Shown here piece by piece: positions 1-7,925 of a stretch of DNA of 41,162 nt (positions within the stretch are counted from its first letter, which is position 1; each line of letters opens with the position of its first letter). The stretch spans positions 1 through 41,162 of the forward strand of contig CANGKZ010000043.1 in NCBI GenBank assembly GCA_947454705.1. The letters run 5' to 3'. The DNA is from Verrucomicrobiota bacterium. Lineage in GTDB: Bacteria > Verrucomicrobiota > Verrucomicrobiia > Limisphaerales > UBA9464. Position numbers and translations under genes: made by a program. Under the pieces are notes generated by a model. The model had not been told where the DNA came from. It did no database searches and saw only the letters and a list, made by a program, of their open reading frames with translations.

Positions 1-1
1 C

Positions 2-130
2 AAGGCTCACTACCAGCAACTCTTGGCACGCGGCAAAAAACCCCTCGTCGCTCTCACAGCCTGCCTTCGCAAGCTTCTCATTCTCCTCAACCGCCTCCTC
101 AAAAATCCCAACTTCCACCTTGTTGGCTAA
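2..130 (+). pseudogene. IS110-family transposase, C-terminal end only (runs off the window)
   Basis: An open frame enters from the left edge and ends with TAA at 128-130, giving 42 residues. They start KAHYQQLLARGKKPLVALTA and continue with a CLRKLLILLNRLL stretch. This is the usual ending of IS110/IS116-type (DEDD) transposases: a Tyr-x-x-Leu helix, a basic turn, then a Leu-rich helix containing RKLL. Only the tail is visible, so whether the element is intact upstream cannot be judged. IS110 elements generally lack terminal inverted repeats, and none is evident after the stop. The 203 bases between this stop and the grpE start hold no other gene that I can support. Confidence 0.7.
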
Positions 131-333
131 CACCATTGCTCCAAAACCGAGCAGGGGAAAGGGATCCAGGTCGGGCAACGCCCATGGAGCCGCTGGGGCC
201 TTTCCACGTTGGGGCGATCTGCCTCGTCCCCCCGGCGGTTAAAAAAGGGGGTGTGAGAATCGGGCGAGGCTGGGTATTGCTTGCCGCCCCGGCGCCTTCT
301 AGCTTCCCGATCTCTTTTTCGGATAGATCCATC

Positions 334-897
334 ATGAGCAACGAATCCAACGAACCTGGCACTGTGCAGCCCGGGGAAACCCAATCCCAGGCGGCGGCGG
401 AACCGCTGACGCCGGCCCAGATCGTCGATCTGCAGGCGCGCGCCGCCCAAGCGACGGAAAGCTACGAACGATTGCTTCGCGTCACGGCGGATTTCGAAAA
501 CTTCAAGAAACGCGCCGCCCGCGAACGGGACGACGCCCGCCGGTCGGCCACCGAGTCGGTCATCAGCCGATTCCTGCCGGTGATCGACAACTTCGACATG
601 GCCCTGATCGCGGCCAACCAGCCCAATGCTTCGGTCGATTCCCTGAAGGTCGGCGTGGGCATGATCCAGGGGCATTTGAAGAACGTGTTCGGCGAGTCGG
701 GCGTGGAGGAGGTGCAGGCCCTGGGTCTGCAGTTCGATCCTTCGATCCACGACGCCGTTTCGCAGCAGGAGACCCTCGATCTTCCCGAGGGCCAGGTGGT
801 GCAGGTGGTCCGCAAGGGCTACAAGATGCGCGATCGTTTGTTGCGACCCGCCAGCGTGGTGGTCGCCAAGGCACCCACAGCGACTCCTGCTTCCTAA
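334..897 (+). CDS. grpE: GrpE nucleotide exchange factor
   Basis: GrpE releases ADP from DnaK and works with DnaK and DnaJ in protein folding in the cytoplasm. The protein is 187 residues from ATG 334, the normal GrpE length. A polar N-terminal stretch (about 1-30) is followed by a long helical region with YERLLRVTADFENFKKRAARER, the conserved GrpE core motif. The C-terminal beta domain includes LGLQFDPSIHDAVSQQ and VRKGYKMRDRLLRPASVVV. The frame stays open upstream to 136, but that extension looks non-coding and does not resemble GrpE, so 334 was chosen. dnaJ starts 3 bases after the stop, so the two are almost certainly co-transcribed. No CIRCE element was recognised upstream. Confidence 0.95.
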   Translation: MSNESNEPGTVQPGETQSQAAAEPLTPAQIVDLQARAAQATESYERLLRVTADFENFKKRAARERDDARRSATESVISRFLPVIDNFDMALIAANQPNASVDSLKVGVGMIQGHLKNVFGESGVEEVQALGLQFDPSIHDAVSQQETLDLPEGQVVQVVRKGYKMRDRLLRPASVVVAKAPTATPAS

Positions 898-900
898 GTC

Positions 901-2085
901 ATGGCTTCCGCAAAGCGCGATTATTACGAGGTGCTCGGGGTGGAGCGGTCGGTGTCGCCCGAAGAGCTGAAGAAGGCGTATCGGAAACTCGCCATCAAGT
1001 ATCACCCGGACAAGAACCCGGGGGACAAGGCGGCCGAGGAGAAGTTCAAGGAACTCGGCGAGGCCTACGAGGCGCTGAGCGATCCGCAGAAACGCGCGGC
1101 CTACGATCAATACGGTCACCAAGCCTTCGATCCCCGCATGCGCGCGGGGGGCGGACGCCCGGGCGGTGGTGGCGGCGGCGGGGCGGGTGGATTCCACGAT
1201 CCCTTCGATGTCTTCCGCGAAGTCTTCGGCGGCGGACGCGGCGGGGACATTTTCGAGAGCTTTTTCGGCGGTGGCGGCGGGGGTGGCGAGGCTGCCGATC
1301 CCACCGGACCGGCCCGCGGGTCGGATCTCCGCTACGACATGGAGATCACCCTCGAGGAAGCCGCCACGGGGGCCGAGAAGCAGATCACCGTTCAGAAGCC
1401 CGCGGTTTGCGAAACCTGCTCAGGCTCGGGAGCTGAAAAAGGATCCAAGCGGGTTCGCTGCCAGCAATGCGCCGGCCGCGGCCGCGTGGTGATGTCGCGC
1501 GGGATCTTTTCCATTCAGCAAACCTGCCCGCGCTGCGAGGGCGCCGGGGAGACGATTGAGAAGCCCTGCAAATCCTGCGGCGGTGACGGCCGCGTCAACA
1601 AGGCCGCCACCATCACGCTGCGCATCCCCGCCGGCGTGGACACCGGCACGCGCCTCCGTTCCAACGGCAACGGCGAGGCCGGTCAGCGCGGCGGATCCGC
1701 GGGGGACCTTTACGTGGTGCTGCACGTGGCGGAGCACGATGTGTTCAAGCGCGATGGCGACGACCTCCATTGCTCCGTTCCGGTGTCCTTCAGTCAGGCG
1801 GCGCTCGGCGCGGATGTCGATGTTCCCACGCTCACCGGCAAGGCGCAGATCCGCATTCCGGCGGGCACGCAGACCGGGACCACGTTCCGTCTCAAGGGAC
1901 GCGGCGTGAAGAACGTCCAGGGCTACGCGCAGGGCGATTTGCTGGTGACGGTGACCGTCGAGGTCCCCACCAAGCTCAACGCCGCCCAGCGCGCCAAGCT
2001 CGAGGAGTTCGCGCATTTGTGCGACGACAGCGTTCACCCGCAGGGGCGCGGCTTTTTCGAAAAGGCCAAGGCGTTCTTCAGCTGA
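901..2085 (+). CDS. dnaJ: DnaJ chaperone (type I Hsp40)
   Basis: DnaJ is the co-chaperone that delivers substrates to DnaK and stimulates its ATPase. All domains of a type I protein are present in 394 residues. The J domain (about 1-70) has the YHPDKNPGD loop. A very Gly-rich G/F region follows (about 80-130, with several runs of Gly). The zinc-finger domain (about 170-230) has four CxxCxGxG-type motifs: [24 protein letters not shown] and CKSCGGDG. The C-terminal substrate-binding domains contain [16 protein letters not shown]. It directly follows grpE in the same direction. dnaK is not in the window. Confidence 0.96.
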   Translation: MASAKRDYYEVLGVERSVSPEELKKAYRKLAIKYHPDKNPGDKAAEEKFKELGEAYEALSDPQKRAAYDQYGHQAFDPRMRAGGGRPGGGGGGGAGGFHDPFDVFREVFGGGRGGDIFESFFGGGGGGGEAADPTGPARGSDLRYDMEITLEEAATGAEKQITVQKPAVCETCSGSGAEKGSKRVRCQQCAGRGRVVMSRGIFSIQQTCPRCEGAGETIEKPCKSCGGDGRVNKAATITLRIPAGVDTGTRLRSNGNGEAGQRGGSAGDLYVVLHVAEHDVFKRDGDDLHCSVPVSFSQAALGADVDVPTLTGKAQIRIPAGTQTGTTFRLKGRGVKNVQGYAQGDLLVTVTVEVPTKLNAAQRAKLEEFAHLCDDSVHPQGRGFFEKAKAFFS

Positions 2086-2114
2086 ACCTAAATTGAGTCG
2101 TTGAAGGACGGTTC

Positions 2115-2258
2115 AACCACAGATGAACGCAGATAAACACAGATGAAAATGTGCGGAACGGAACGGTTCATGAATCCCTCGGAAGGTGAAAACGTTCGAC
2201 GCGCGTGGAGTTTCTCAACTCCCGTCCCATCTGTGTGAATCCGTGTCCATCTGTGGTT
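2115..2258. repeat. 144-bp dispersed repeat with inverted ends, copy A
   Basis: The element begins AACCACAGATG (2115-2125) and ends with the exact reverse complement CATCTGTGGTT (2248-2258). Just inside each end lies another CACAGATG/CATCTGTG pair, so the ends can form a long imperfect stem. A second copy at 38172-38315 has exactly the same length and aligns without gaps, apart from a diverged block of about 30 bases before the right end. It fills the gap between dnaJ and rsmE and ends 16 bases before the rsmE ATG. No open frame within it looks genuine. Confidence 0.85.
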
Positions 2259-2274
2259 TCAAAAGCTTTTTTGC

Positions 2275-3021
2275 ATGCACCGGTTTTTCCTGCCTCCCGG
2301 ATCGGTGACCGGCGATCGCGTCCGGCTTTCCGACAGTGATGCGGTGCACGCTGCGCGCGTGCTGCGTCTGCAACCCGGAGATCCGGTGGTGATCCTCGAC
2401 GGCATCGGCGGCGAGTTCGGCGGGGAAGTGTCCACGGTGGATCGACGCGAGGTGACGGTCGCGATCCGGCGTCGGCAACAACACCCGCCGCGAGCGGCCA
2501 CGGTCACGCTGATCCAGGCCATCGCCAAGACCAAGGCCATGGACGGCCTGCTGCAAAAGGCGGTGGAACTGGGCGTGTCCCGGGTGGTGCCGCTGACGGC
2601 ATCCCATTGCATCAGCCAGCCGGATGATTCCGGTGACAAGCGCGACAAGTGGCAGGCGATCGCGGTGGAGTCTGCCAAGCAGTGCGGCAATCCGTGGTTG
2701 ATGAAGATCGACGATCCGGTATCGCCCCAAAAATGGATCGACCGTCGCGAGCCCTTCGATCTGCTGTTGATTGGCTCCCTGTTGGATCCTCCGCGCAGTT
2801 TTCGTGCGGTGTTTGAGGAATTCCGCGGGGCGCATGGACGCAATCCTGCCTCGGTCGGAATTCTGATCGGGCCCGAGGGAGATTTTTCCCCAGCGGAGTA
2901 TGAAGTCTTCCGCGCCGCGGGGGCGAAATCGATCACGCTGGGACCGTTGATCCTTCGGGTGGAGACTGCTGTCGCTGCGAGCGTGGCGGTGATTCAGCAC
3001 GAACTGGCCGCGGGCGGGTGA
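2275..3021 (+). CDS. rsmE: 16S rRNA m3U1498 methyltransferase RsmE
   Basis: RsmE methylates N3 of U1498 in helix 44 of 16S rRNA using S-adenosylmethionine. The 248-residue protein has the family's normal length. An N-terminal PUA-like domain starts MHRFFLPPG and includes HAARVLRLQPGD. The C-terminal SPOUT (trefoil-knot) domain has the KTKAMDGLLQKAVELGV helix, the SAM-binding loop IGPEGDFSPAEYE (about 199-211) and the knot signature LGPLILRVETAVAASVAV. It lies in the same direction as grpE-dnaJ but is separated from them by the 144-bp repeat, so it either reads through the repeat or uses a promoter inside it. It converges with the FAD oxidoreductase gene. Confidence 0.94.
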   Translation: MHRFFLPPGSVTGDRVRLSDSDAVHAARVLRLQPGDPVVILDGIGGEFGGEVSTVDRREVTVAIRRRQQHPPRAATVTLIQAIAKTKAMDGLLQKAVELGVSRVVPLTASHCISQPDDSGDKRDKWQAIAVESAKQCGNPWLMKIDDPVSPQKWIDRREPFDLLLIGSLLDPPRSFRAVFEEFRGAHGRNPASVGILIGPEGDFSPAEYEVFRAAGAKSITLGPLILRVETAVAASVAVIQHELAAGG

Positions 3022-3101
3022 GGCGGAAGTCGGAGATCGAAGATGGCAGATCGGGTGGGCGATGCGGGATGCGGGATGCGAAAACGCAAAGGTTGGAGGG
3101 G

Positions 3102-3170
3102 ACCGGTCGGTGTTTCACTTCACTCGGACTCGAAAGCGGTGTCGACGCTGCGCTCTGCCACCGCACTCCA
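3102..3170 (-). repeat. 69-bp dispersed repeat, copy 1
   Basis: Read on the minus strand this is TGGAGTGCGGTGGCAGAGCG, a GTCGACACCGCTTTCGAG block, and a terminal ACCGACCGGT. Two other copies of exactly 69 bp lie at 10103-10171 and 18225-18293. The first 38 bases are nearly invariant, the middle is variable, and the last ten bases are conserved. All three copies sit between convergent genes, here rsmE and the FAD oxidoreductase. The repeat stays open in several frames and so creates false ORFs. Confidence 0.85.
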
Positions 3171-3220
3171 CAGGCTTGGGGACGCTCTAAAGCAAAGGTC
3201 GAAGGTTGCACTTGGGCCTA

Positions 3221-3284
3221 CATCCAGCATCGAGCATCCAGCATCTTCCCCATCCCCCATCTGCAAACTCCCATCTCCCATCTC
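3221..3284. repeat. CATCCAGCATC / CCCATCTCCCATCTCC simple-repeat tract
   Basis: A degenerate run of CATCCAGCAT-type and CCCATCT-type words lies between the 69-bp repeat and the stop of the FAD oxidoreductase gene. The same CATCCAGCATC word occurs at 7362-7377 and, inverted, at 10045-10066, each time beside other repeats. No coding potential is seen. Confidence 0.6.
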
Positions 3285-3295
3285 CTTATTCGCTC

Positions 3296-5065
3296 TTACA
3301 AGGGATGCAGCTTCGGCTCCGGTGATGCAGGCCAGGTGCGTTCGACTCCCTGGCGATCGAGTTCCGATTGAAACTCGGCGAGCCGCGCGGACGAGTTGCG
3401 GACCTGAGTGGGGACGCGGTGCTTTGCTGCACACCACGCGGCCAGCGCACCCGCCGCTTCGCCAATGTTCCATTCCACCGGATGCAGCCGATAGCAGCCG
3501 TTGGTCAGGTGGGTGACCCCGAGGTTCTTGGCACCGGCGAGGACGTTTTCCACTCGACGCGGAATCAGCGCCCCGAGAGGGATCTCGAAGGGAAGCGATC
3601 CGACATCGATGTAATTGCCTCCGCCGGTTCCAGGATGGAGATCGATGCGATATCCGCCCACGCCCACCGAATCGTGGAATCGTTCTGCGGTCACGCGGTC
3701 CTTGGGCAGACCGGTGGCGGCGCTTCGGGCATCCACCCCCACGTGCTGCTCGAGCACGGTGAACTCGGCGCGGATCCGTCGGGACTCGCGGATGTACGGG
3801 GCCATGGCCAGTCCGTCTGAGGTGCCCATGACTTCAGGGGAAAGCCGCACCTCGGGCCAGCCGGTGCCGCCGTCCGGGCGCGGCGCTTCGGTCTGCATCC
3901 AATACACGAACGAGAGGCTCAATTCCCGGGACCGCTGAAGGTGATGCTGCGCCACCGAGGGCTCGACGCCCACCAGCGGTCCGAGCCAGTAGTCGTTCTG
4001 AGGCCAGTTGACCAGCGAGACCTCGTGTCGTCCGGCCGACGGGCTCCAAAGCGACGCGTCCACGATGCGCCGGTACGTCCACAGATTGCCGGCCAGCGAG
4101 GGATTGGAGGGATCGAAGGAGTTTGGGCGTACCGCCAGCGTGATCGGATGAGTGCTGAACCAGGCGAACAGTTTCCCCGACCAGGCCGGCGTCATCGCCG
4201 GAACGTAGTCCCGCCAGAACGCGTATTCGGCGGGCTTGGAAATGAGGTTCGAACCCCGCAGGTCGGGTCGGTACTCCAACGCGAAGCACCAGGTGAAGGA
4301 TTGTTGATCGAGCGGATTCGCGGTCTCCGGCGCGTGAAGTTCCCCGGTGTCCCGGCGCGATTCGGCACCGATCACATGTTCGATTCCAGCGAGGGGAAGC
4401 AGGTCTCCAAGCTCGGTGGCATCGATGAACCACGGCGCCACGAGCACGCGGTTGTGGCCGGTCTCCAGATCCCGGACGGTCACCGCCTTCACCCGATCCT
4501 TGGAGGTGATGGCGGATCGCAGCTCGTGTCGGGTCAGGAGACGGAGACGGCCCGAGGCAATGTGTGGAGCGAGTTGCGCGCGCAGGACCGAGTGGGCGAC
4601 ACGAGGCTCATGGCACAGACGCGAGACCCAACCGTTTCCAGGATTGAGGCGGGGGTTTGTGCGTGCGGCGCTGACGAGGCCGGGTTGCGATTGGTACCAG
4701 CGGCGAACGTCGTCGCGGAACTGTCGGTAACTGCGCGTGCAGCCGAACTGTTCGATCCACGGATGTTCATCAGGCGGGACGCCCTGGGAGGTGAGTTGTC
4801 CGCCGACCCATTCGGTGGGTTCGGTGAGCACCACCGAGCGTCCCATGCGGCAGGCGGCGAGCGCCGCGGCGCATCCACCGACTCCGGCGCCGACGATGAC
4901 TACATCGGCCCGGATCTCGCGCTCGCGCGCGGGACGCCAAACCGAGCAACCGCTCGCAGCGGCAGCAAGTCCCACGGCCGCCGCGGCCCCCGCGGAGTGC
5001 AGGAAGTCGCGTCGGCTCGTGGTTCCGGGGATCAGATCAGTCCGGTGGTTTCGGGGAAGTTGCAC
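3296..5065 (-). CDS. Tat-exported FAD-dependent oxidoreductase (FAD_oxidored type)
   Basis: The 589-residue protein starts at a GTG codon and carries a twin-arginine signal, TSRRDFLHSAGAAAAVGLAAA, followed by a possible lipobox ending at Cys40 (AASGC). A Rossmann FAD-binding motif follows: DVVIVGAGVGGCAAALAACRMGRSVVLTE (about 54-82). Later blocks include WFIDATELGDLLPLAG, PYIRESRRI, and a C-terminal ENVLAGAKNLGVTHLTNGCYRLHPVEWNIGEAAG stretch that is typical of the FAD_oxidored family common in Verrucomicrobiota and Planctomycetota. The substrate is unknown. The proposed start lies 34 bases inside the end of argC, so the two are probably co-transcribed. A shorter start downstream cannot be excluded, but the RR motif must be retained. 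Confidence 0.85.
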   Translation of the reverse strand: MQLPRNHRTDLIPGTTSRRDFLHSAGAAAAVGLAAAASGCSVWRPAREREIRADVVIVGAGVGGCAAALAACRMGRSVVLTEPTEWVGGQLTSQGVPPDEHPWIEQFGCTRSYRQFRDDVRRWYQSQPGLVSAARTNPRLNPGNGWVSRLCHEPRVAHSVLRAQLAPHIASGRLRLLTRHELRSAITSKDRVKAVTVRDLETGHNRVLVAPWFIDATELGDLLPLAGIEHVIGAESRRDTGELHAPETANPLDQQSFTWCFALEYRPDLRGSNLISKPAEYAFWRDYVPAMTPAWSGKLFAWFSTHPITLAVRPNSFDPSNPSLAGNLWTYRRIVDASLWSPSAGRHEVSLVNWPQNDYWLGPLVGVEPSVAQHHLQRSRELSLSFVYWMQTEAPRPDGGTGWPEVRLSPEVMGTSDGLAMAPYIRESRRIRAEFTVLEQHVGVDARSAATGLPKDRVTAERFHDSVGVGGYRIDLHPGTGGGNYIDVGSLPFEIPLGALIPRRVENVLAGAKNLGVTHLTNGCYRLHPVEWNIGEAAGALAAWCAAKHRVPTQVRNSSARLAEFQSELDRQGVERTWPASPEPKLHPL

Positions 5066-6105
5066 ACGATGTTGAGGCTTTGGACGGCCTGTCCGCTGGC
5101 GCCCTTGACGATGTTGTCCTCGGCGCTGAGGACGAGGAGGCGTCCGGTGCGCGGATCGAGTCGCCAGGCGAGTTCCACCACGTTGGTGCCGACGACGTTC
5201 TTGGTGTCGGGCAGCGCCTTGCCTTCCAGCACGCGAACGAACGGTTCATTGGCGTACGCGGCCTGGTAGCACGCGGCGATTTCCTTCTGCAGCGCCTCGG
5301 TGGAGGCGGCGTCCTGGAAGTGCCGGGTGGGGGCGAGGTACAGCGTGGTGTGGATGCCGCGGTTCACCGGGATCAGGTGCGGCGTGAACTGGATGGTCAC
5401 CGCTTCACCGGCGGCGATCGAAAGTTCCTGTTCGATTTCCGAGAGGTGACGGTGCTTCGGGATTCCGTACGCGCGAACACTCTCATTGCACTCGCAGAAG
5501 AGATAATCGATCTCCGCCTTGCGACCGGCCCCGCTGACGCCGCTCATGGAATCGGCAATGATTCCCGAGGGTTTGATCAACCCGGCGCGCAGCAACGGCA
5601 GGGTGGGAAGGAGAATGCTGGTGGGGTAGCAGCCCGGGGAGGCAATGAGCGTGGCCTCGCGAATGCGGTCGCGATACACCTCGGGCAATCCGTACACCGC
5701 CGTGTCGAGCAGCGCCGGGGCGGGGTGTTCGTGGGCGTAGAATTCCTTGTAGACCGCCGCGCTGCGCAGGCGGAAGTCGGCGCTGAGGTCGATCACCACC
5801 ACGCCAGCCGCGGTCAGGGGAATGGCGAACTCCGCCGCCACACCGTGGGGCAGGGCGAGGAACACCACGTCGGCCTGACTCGCCAGGGCCTCGGCATTCG
5901 GCTCACTGAAACGCAGCGTCCGCGAAACCGGGTGACTGGCGAAGCGCGGGAACACGCTGGCCAGCGTCTGGCCTGCGTACTGACGCGAGGTCACGGTCAC
6001 GAGCTGGGCCTTGGGATGGTGCAGGAGAAGCCGGACGAGTTCTTCGCCGGAGTAACCGGAGGCGCCGACGATGGCGACGCGGACAGGATTGGGGAACGTG
6101 CGCAT
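5032..6105 (-). CDS. argC: N-acetyl-gamma-glutamyl-phosphate reductase
   Basis: ArgC reduces N-acetylglutamyl phosphate to the semialdehyde with NADPH, the third step of arginine synthesis. The 357-residue protein starts MRTFPNPVRVAIVGASGYSG, giving the dinucleotide-binding Gly motif at 14-20. The catalytic cysteine is Cys159 in IASPGCYPTS. Other family blocks are LALPHGVA, VIDLSADFRL and SGVSGAGRKA. The frame is open upstream to 6351, but that part overlaps the GNAT gene and is unlike ArgC, so the ATG at 6105 was chosen. The GNAT stop lies 20 bases upstream. No other arginine gene is present, so argC is separated from argJBD here. Confidence 0.95.
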   Translation of the reverse strand: MRTFPNPVRVAIVGASGYSGEELVRLLLHHPKAQLVTVTSRQYAGQTLASVFPRFASHPVSRTLRFSEPNAEALASQADVVFLALPHGVAAEFAIPLTAAGVVVIDLSADFRLRSAAVYKEFYAHEHPAPALLDTAVYGLPEVYRDRIREATLIASPGCYPTSILLPTLPLLRAGLIKPSGIIADSMSGVSGAGRKAEIDYLFCECNESVRAYGIPKHRHLSEIEQELSIAAGEAVTIQFTPHLIPVNRGIHTTLYLAPTRHFQDAASTEALQKEIAACYQAAYANEPFVRVLEGKALPDTKNVVGTNVVELAWRLDPRTGRLLVLSAEDNIVKGASGQAVQSLNIVCNFPETTGLI

Positions 6106-6125
6106 GGTGCGAATCGGGAACGAGT

Positions 6126-6611
6126 TCACGCGGAGACCGCGCGTTTGTAAACATCGGGGTCGAGTTTCTCCATGTACCGGTCCGGATGCGCCACGGCGCA
6201 GAATCCGAGCGGGGCATAGAGCGAATGGGCATCCCGGGTGACCAAATTGAACCGGCGCAGCCCCTGCAGATCCGGATGCGACATGCAGCATTGCATCATC
6301 CACTTGCCCAGCCCCTGGCCGCGGTACTCGGGCAGCACGTACACGTCGCACAAGTACGCAAAAGTGGCGCGATCGGTGATCATGCGCGCGAGCCCGATCT
6401 GTTGGGAACCGACGCGCCGGGAATCATAAAGTCCGCAACACAGCGAATTCGCGAGCGAGCGTTGCACGGTTTCCAATGGGATCCCAGCGGCCCAATACGA
6501 CGACGCCAGAAAAGCGTGCACCGACGCAGGTTCAATGCGCGCCGGGTCATCGGTGACGACGAACGAATCGCGAGTCCAGACCTGTGGGGCGGCGTTCGAG
6601 CTTGGGTTCAT
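6126..6611 (-). CDS. GNAT family N-acetyltransferase
   Basis: A 161-residue acetyl-CoA-dependent acetyltransferase of unknown substrate. The GNAT core is seen in FAYLCDVYVLPEYRGQGLGKWMMQCCM: a beta strand with LCDVYV, then the R/Q-x-x-G-x-G/A pyrophosphate loop as RGQGLG. It is followed by FNLVTRDAHSLYAPLGFCAV, the usual motif B with Tyr and a Gly-Phe turn. The ATG at 6611 overlaps the stop of the PaiB-like gene as ATGA, implying translational coupling. The frame extends upstream to 6743, but that part is antisense-like filler. The pairing recalls paiA-paiB of Bacillus, but the sequence is not specifically PaiA-like. Confidence 0.88.
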   Translation of the reverse strand: MNPSSNAAPQVWTRDSFVVTDDPARIEPASVHAFLASSYWAAGIPLETVQRSLANSLCCGLYDSRRVGSQQIGLARMITDRATFAYLCDVYVLPEYRGQGLGKWMMQCCMSHPDLQGLRRFNLVTRDAHSLYAPLGFCAVAHPDRYMEKLDPDVYKRAVSA

Positions 6612-7243
6612 GGCATCGACGGGGGCAGGGGATAAGATTCCATCCAAGCTGCGACCGCGAGTTCGTCGGGCCGTCCGGTTTCGCGCAAGGCCTGTTGCAC
6701 TTGGGATTGGTCCGCGCCGGAGCGCTTCTGGCTCAGCTTGCACTGGGTTTCAATGCGATCGATGGAGAGCTCGAATGCCACAACCCCGGCCGCCATGCGT
6801 TGGAGAAACTCCGGCGGAACGGAATCCATCGACCACGCTCCGGGGCCGGATTCAAAGGTCTCCACCAGTAAACGAAGCTGATGATGCAATTCCGCCGGAT
6901 CGGAAATCACCCGAATCGTGCCGTGAATGTGGACGCTGACGTGATTCCAAGTCGGAACTGCCGGATGATCGACGTACCAGGTGGGAGACACGTAGGCGTG
7001 TGGACCGTGAAAGATCGCCAGAGTAGGGCGATCCGCCGTGAAGAGGGCGGCGTGGGAGTTGGAGCGGGCCACGTGACCGAAGAGCGAGCCCTGGGAACCA
7101 CGCGAGGCGTCGTATCGAAGCGGAATGTGCGTGGCGACCGGCCCCGAGGCGTCGGAACTGATCAAGGTGGCGAACGGATGCCGAGACATGATCGCAGCGG
7201 CAATCTCCGGAGAATCGGCCCGATAAGCGGCGGGGATGTACAT
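6608..7243 (-). CDS. PaiB-type FMN-binding protein
   Basis: This 211-residue protein matches the PaiB (putative FMN-binding split-barrel, negative transcriptional regulator) family from end to end. It starts MYIPAAYR and has HPFATLISSD, ATHIPLRYD, GHVARSNSHAALF, IFHGPHAYVSPTWY, VPTWNHVSVHIHG and a C-terminal ETQCKLSQKRSGAD block. In Bacillus PaiB represses sporulation and degradative enzyme genes, but elsewhere the role is not established and a flavin-binding or haem-related redox role is possible. It is the first gene of the minus-strand unit with the GNAT gene, argC and the FAD oxidoreductase. Confidence 0.9.
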   Translation of the reverse strand: MYIPAAYRADSPEIAAAIMSRHPFATLISSDASGPVATHIPLRYDASRGSQGSLFGHVARSNSHAALFTADRPTLAIFHGPHAYVSPTWYVDHPAVPTWNHVSVHIHGTIRVISDPAELHHQLRLLVETFESGPGAWSMDSVPPEFLQRMAAGVVAFELSIDRIETQCKLSQKRSGADQSQVQQALRETGRPDELAVAAWMESYPLPPSMP

Positions 7244-7361
7244 GGCGCGGCGTGGCGTGGATTTTCGTTACGGTGACGGCGTCCTACCAGAAGTCAGCCC
7301 TCCGGAGGAAAGGCAAAAGGCTAAAGGAAAAGGGCAAAAGTGAAAGTCGCCGAACCGAGCC

Positions 7362-7417
7362 TCCAGCATCCAGCATCATGCATCTTCCGATCGATCTCCG
7401 ATCTGCCATCTGCGATT
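7362..7417. repeat. CATCCAGCATC / CCGATCTCCGATCT simple-repeat tract
   Basis: This tract between the PaiB-like gene and the rpsI terminator holds CCAGCATCCAGCATCATGCATC followed by CGATCGATCTCCGATCTGCC. The words match those beside the 69-bp repeats at 3.2 kb and 10.0 kb. Just before it, 7310-7340 holds an A- and G-rich run of AAGGCAAAAGG-type words. No gene is seen between 7244 and 7491. Confidence 0.55.
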
Positions 7418-7435
7418 GTCCCGTCTCCCCCGCAA

Positions 7436-7475
7436 AAAACAAAAAACCCCACCGGGTTGAGCCGGCGGGGTTTTT
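7436..7475 (-). terminator. Rho-independent terminator after rpsI
   Basis: A hairpin is formed by AAAAACCCC-a-CCGG (7442-7455), loop GTTGAG and CCGG-c-GGGGTTTTT (7462-7475), with a single A/C mismatch. Read on the minus strand, the stem is followed by a long T-rich tract, TTTTTTTGTTTTTT. It lies 16 bases beyond the rpsI stop. Confidence 0.9.
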
Positions 7476-7491
7476 GAAAGATCCGGTTGGA

Positions 7492-7887
7492 TCAGCGCTT
7501 GCTGAACTGGAACCGCTTGCGGGCGCCGGGCTGGCCGTACTTCTTGCGTTCCTTCATACGAGGATCGCGGGTGAGGAGCATCTCACCGCGCAGCGCGGGC
7601 TTGAGGGCCACATCGCTGGCGAGCAGGGCGCGGGCGATACCGTGACGAACGGCACCAGCCTGGCCGGCAGGGCCGCCGCCCTGGACATTGATCTTCACGT
7701 CGAACTTGCCGGTGGTCGCGGTGGCGACGAACGGCTGCTGGACGGTCATGCGCTGCGATTCGAGCGGGAAATACACCTCGAACTGGCGGCGATTGACAGT
7801 AATCTTGCCGGTGCCCGGGGTGATGCGCACGCGGGCGACGCTGGTCTTGCGGCGTCCGGTACCGAGGAATTCAACTGCTTGAGCCAT
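7492..7887 (-). CDS. rpsI: 30S ribosomal protein S9
   Basis: S9 is a 131-residue small-subunit protein whose C-terminal tail reaches the P site. The family signature is complete: [26 protein letters not shown] at the N-terminus, the central [20 protein letters not shown], and the tail [25 protein letters not shown] ending in the invariant Lys-Arg. It follows rplM by 38 bases, the standard L13-S9 operon order, and is closed by a strong terminator. Confidence 0.97.
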   Translation of the reverse strand: MAQAVEFLGTGRRKTSVARVRITPGTGKITVNRRQFEVYFPLESQRMTVQQPFVATATTGKFDVKINVQGGGPAGQAGAVRHGIARALLASDVALKPALRGEMLLTRDPRMKERKKYGQPGARKRFQFSKR

Positions 7888-7925
7888 GATGAAGAAAAGA
7901 TTAAGGGCGAAAAACCGTGAACCGA

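Noticed and set aside
3043-3516. Small frames in repeat DNA whose products read like GVRWQSGASTPL or STLRSATALH
   Set aside because: They come from the 69-bp repeat and recur at 10.1 and 18.2 kb. The same DNA is open in several frames, so these are artefacts of the repeat.
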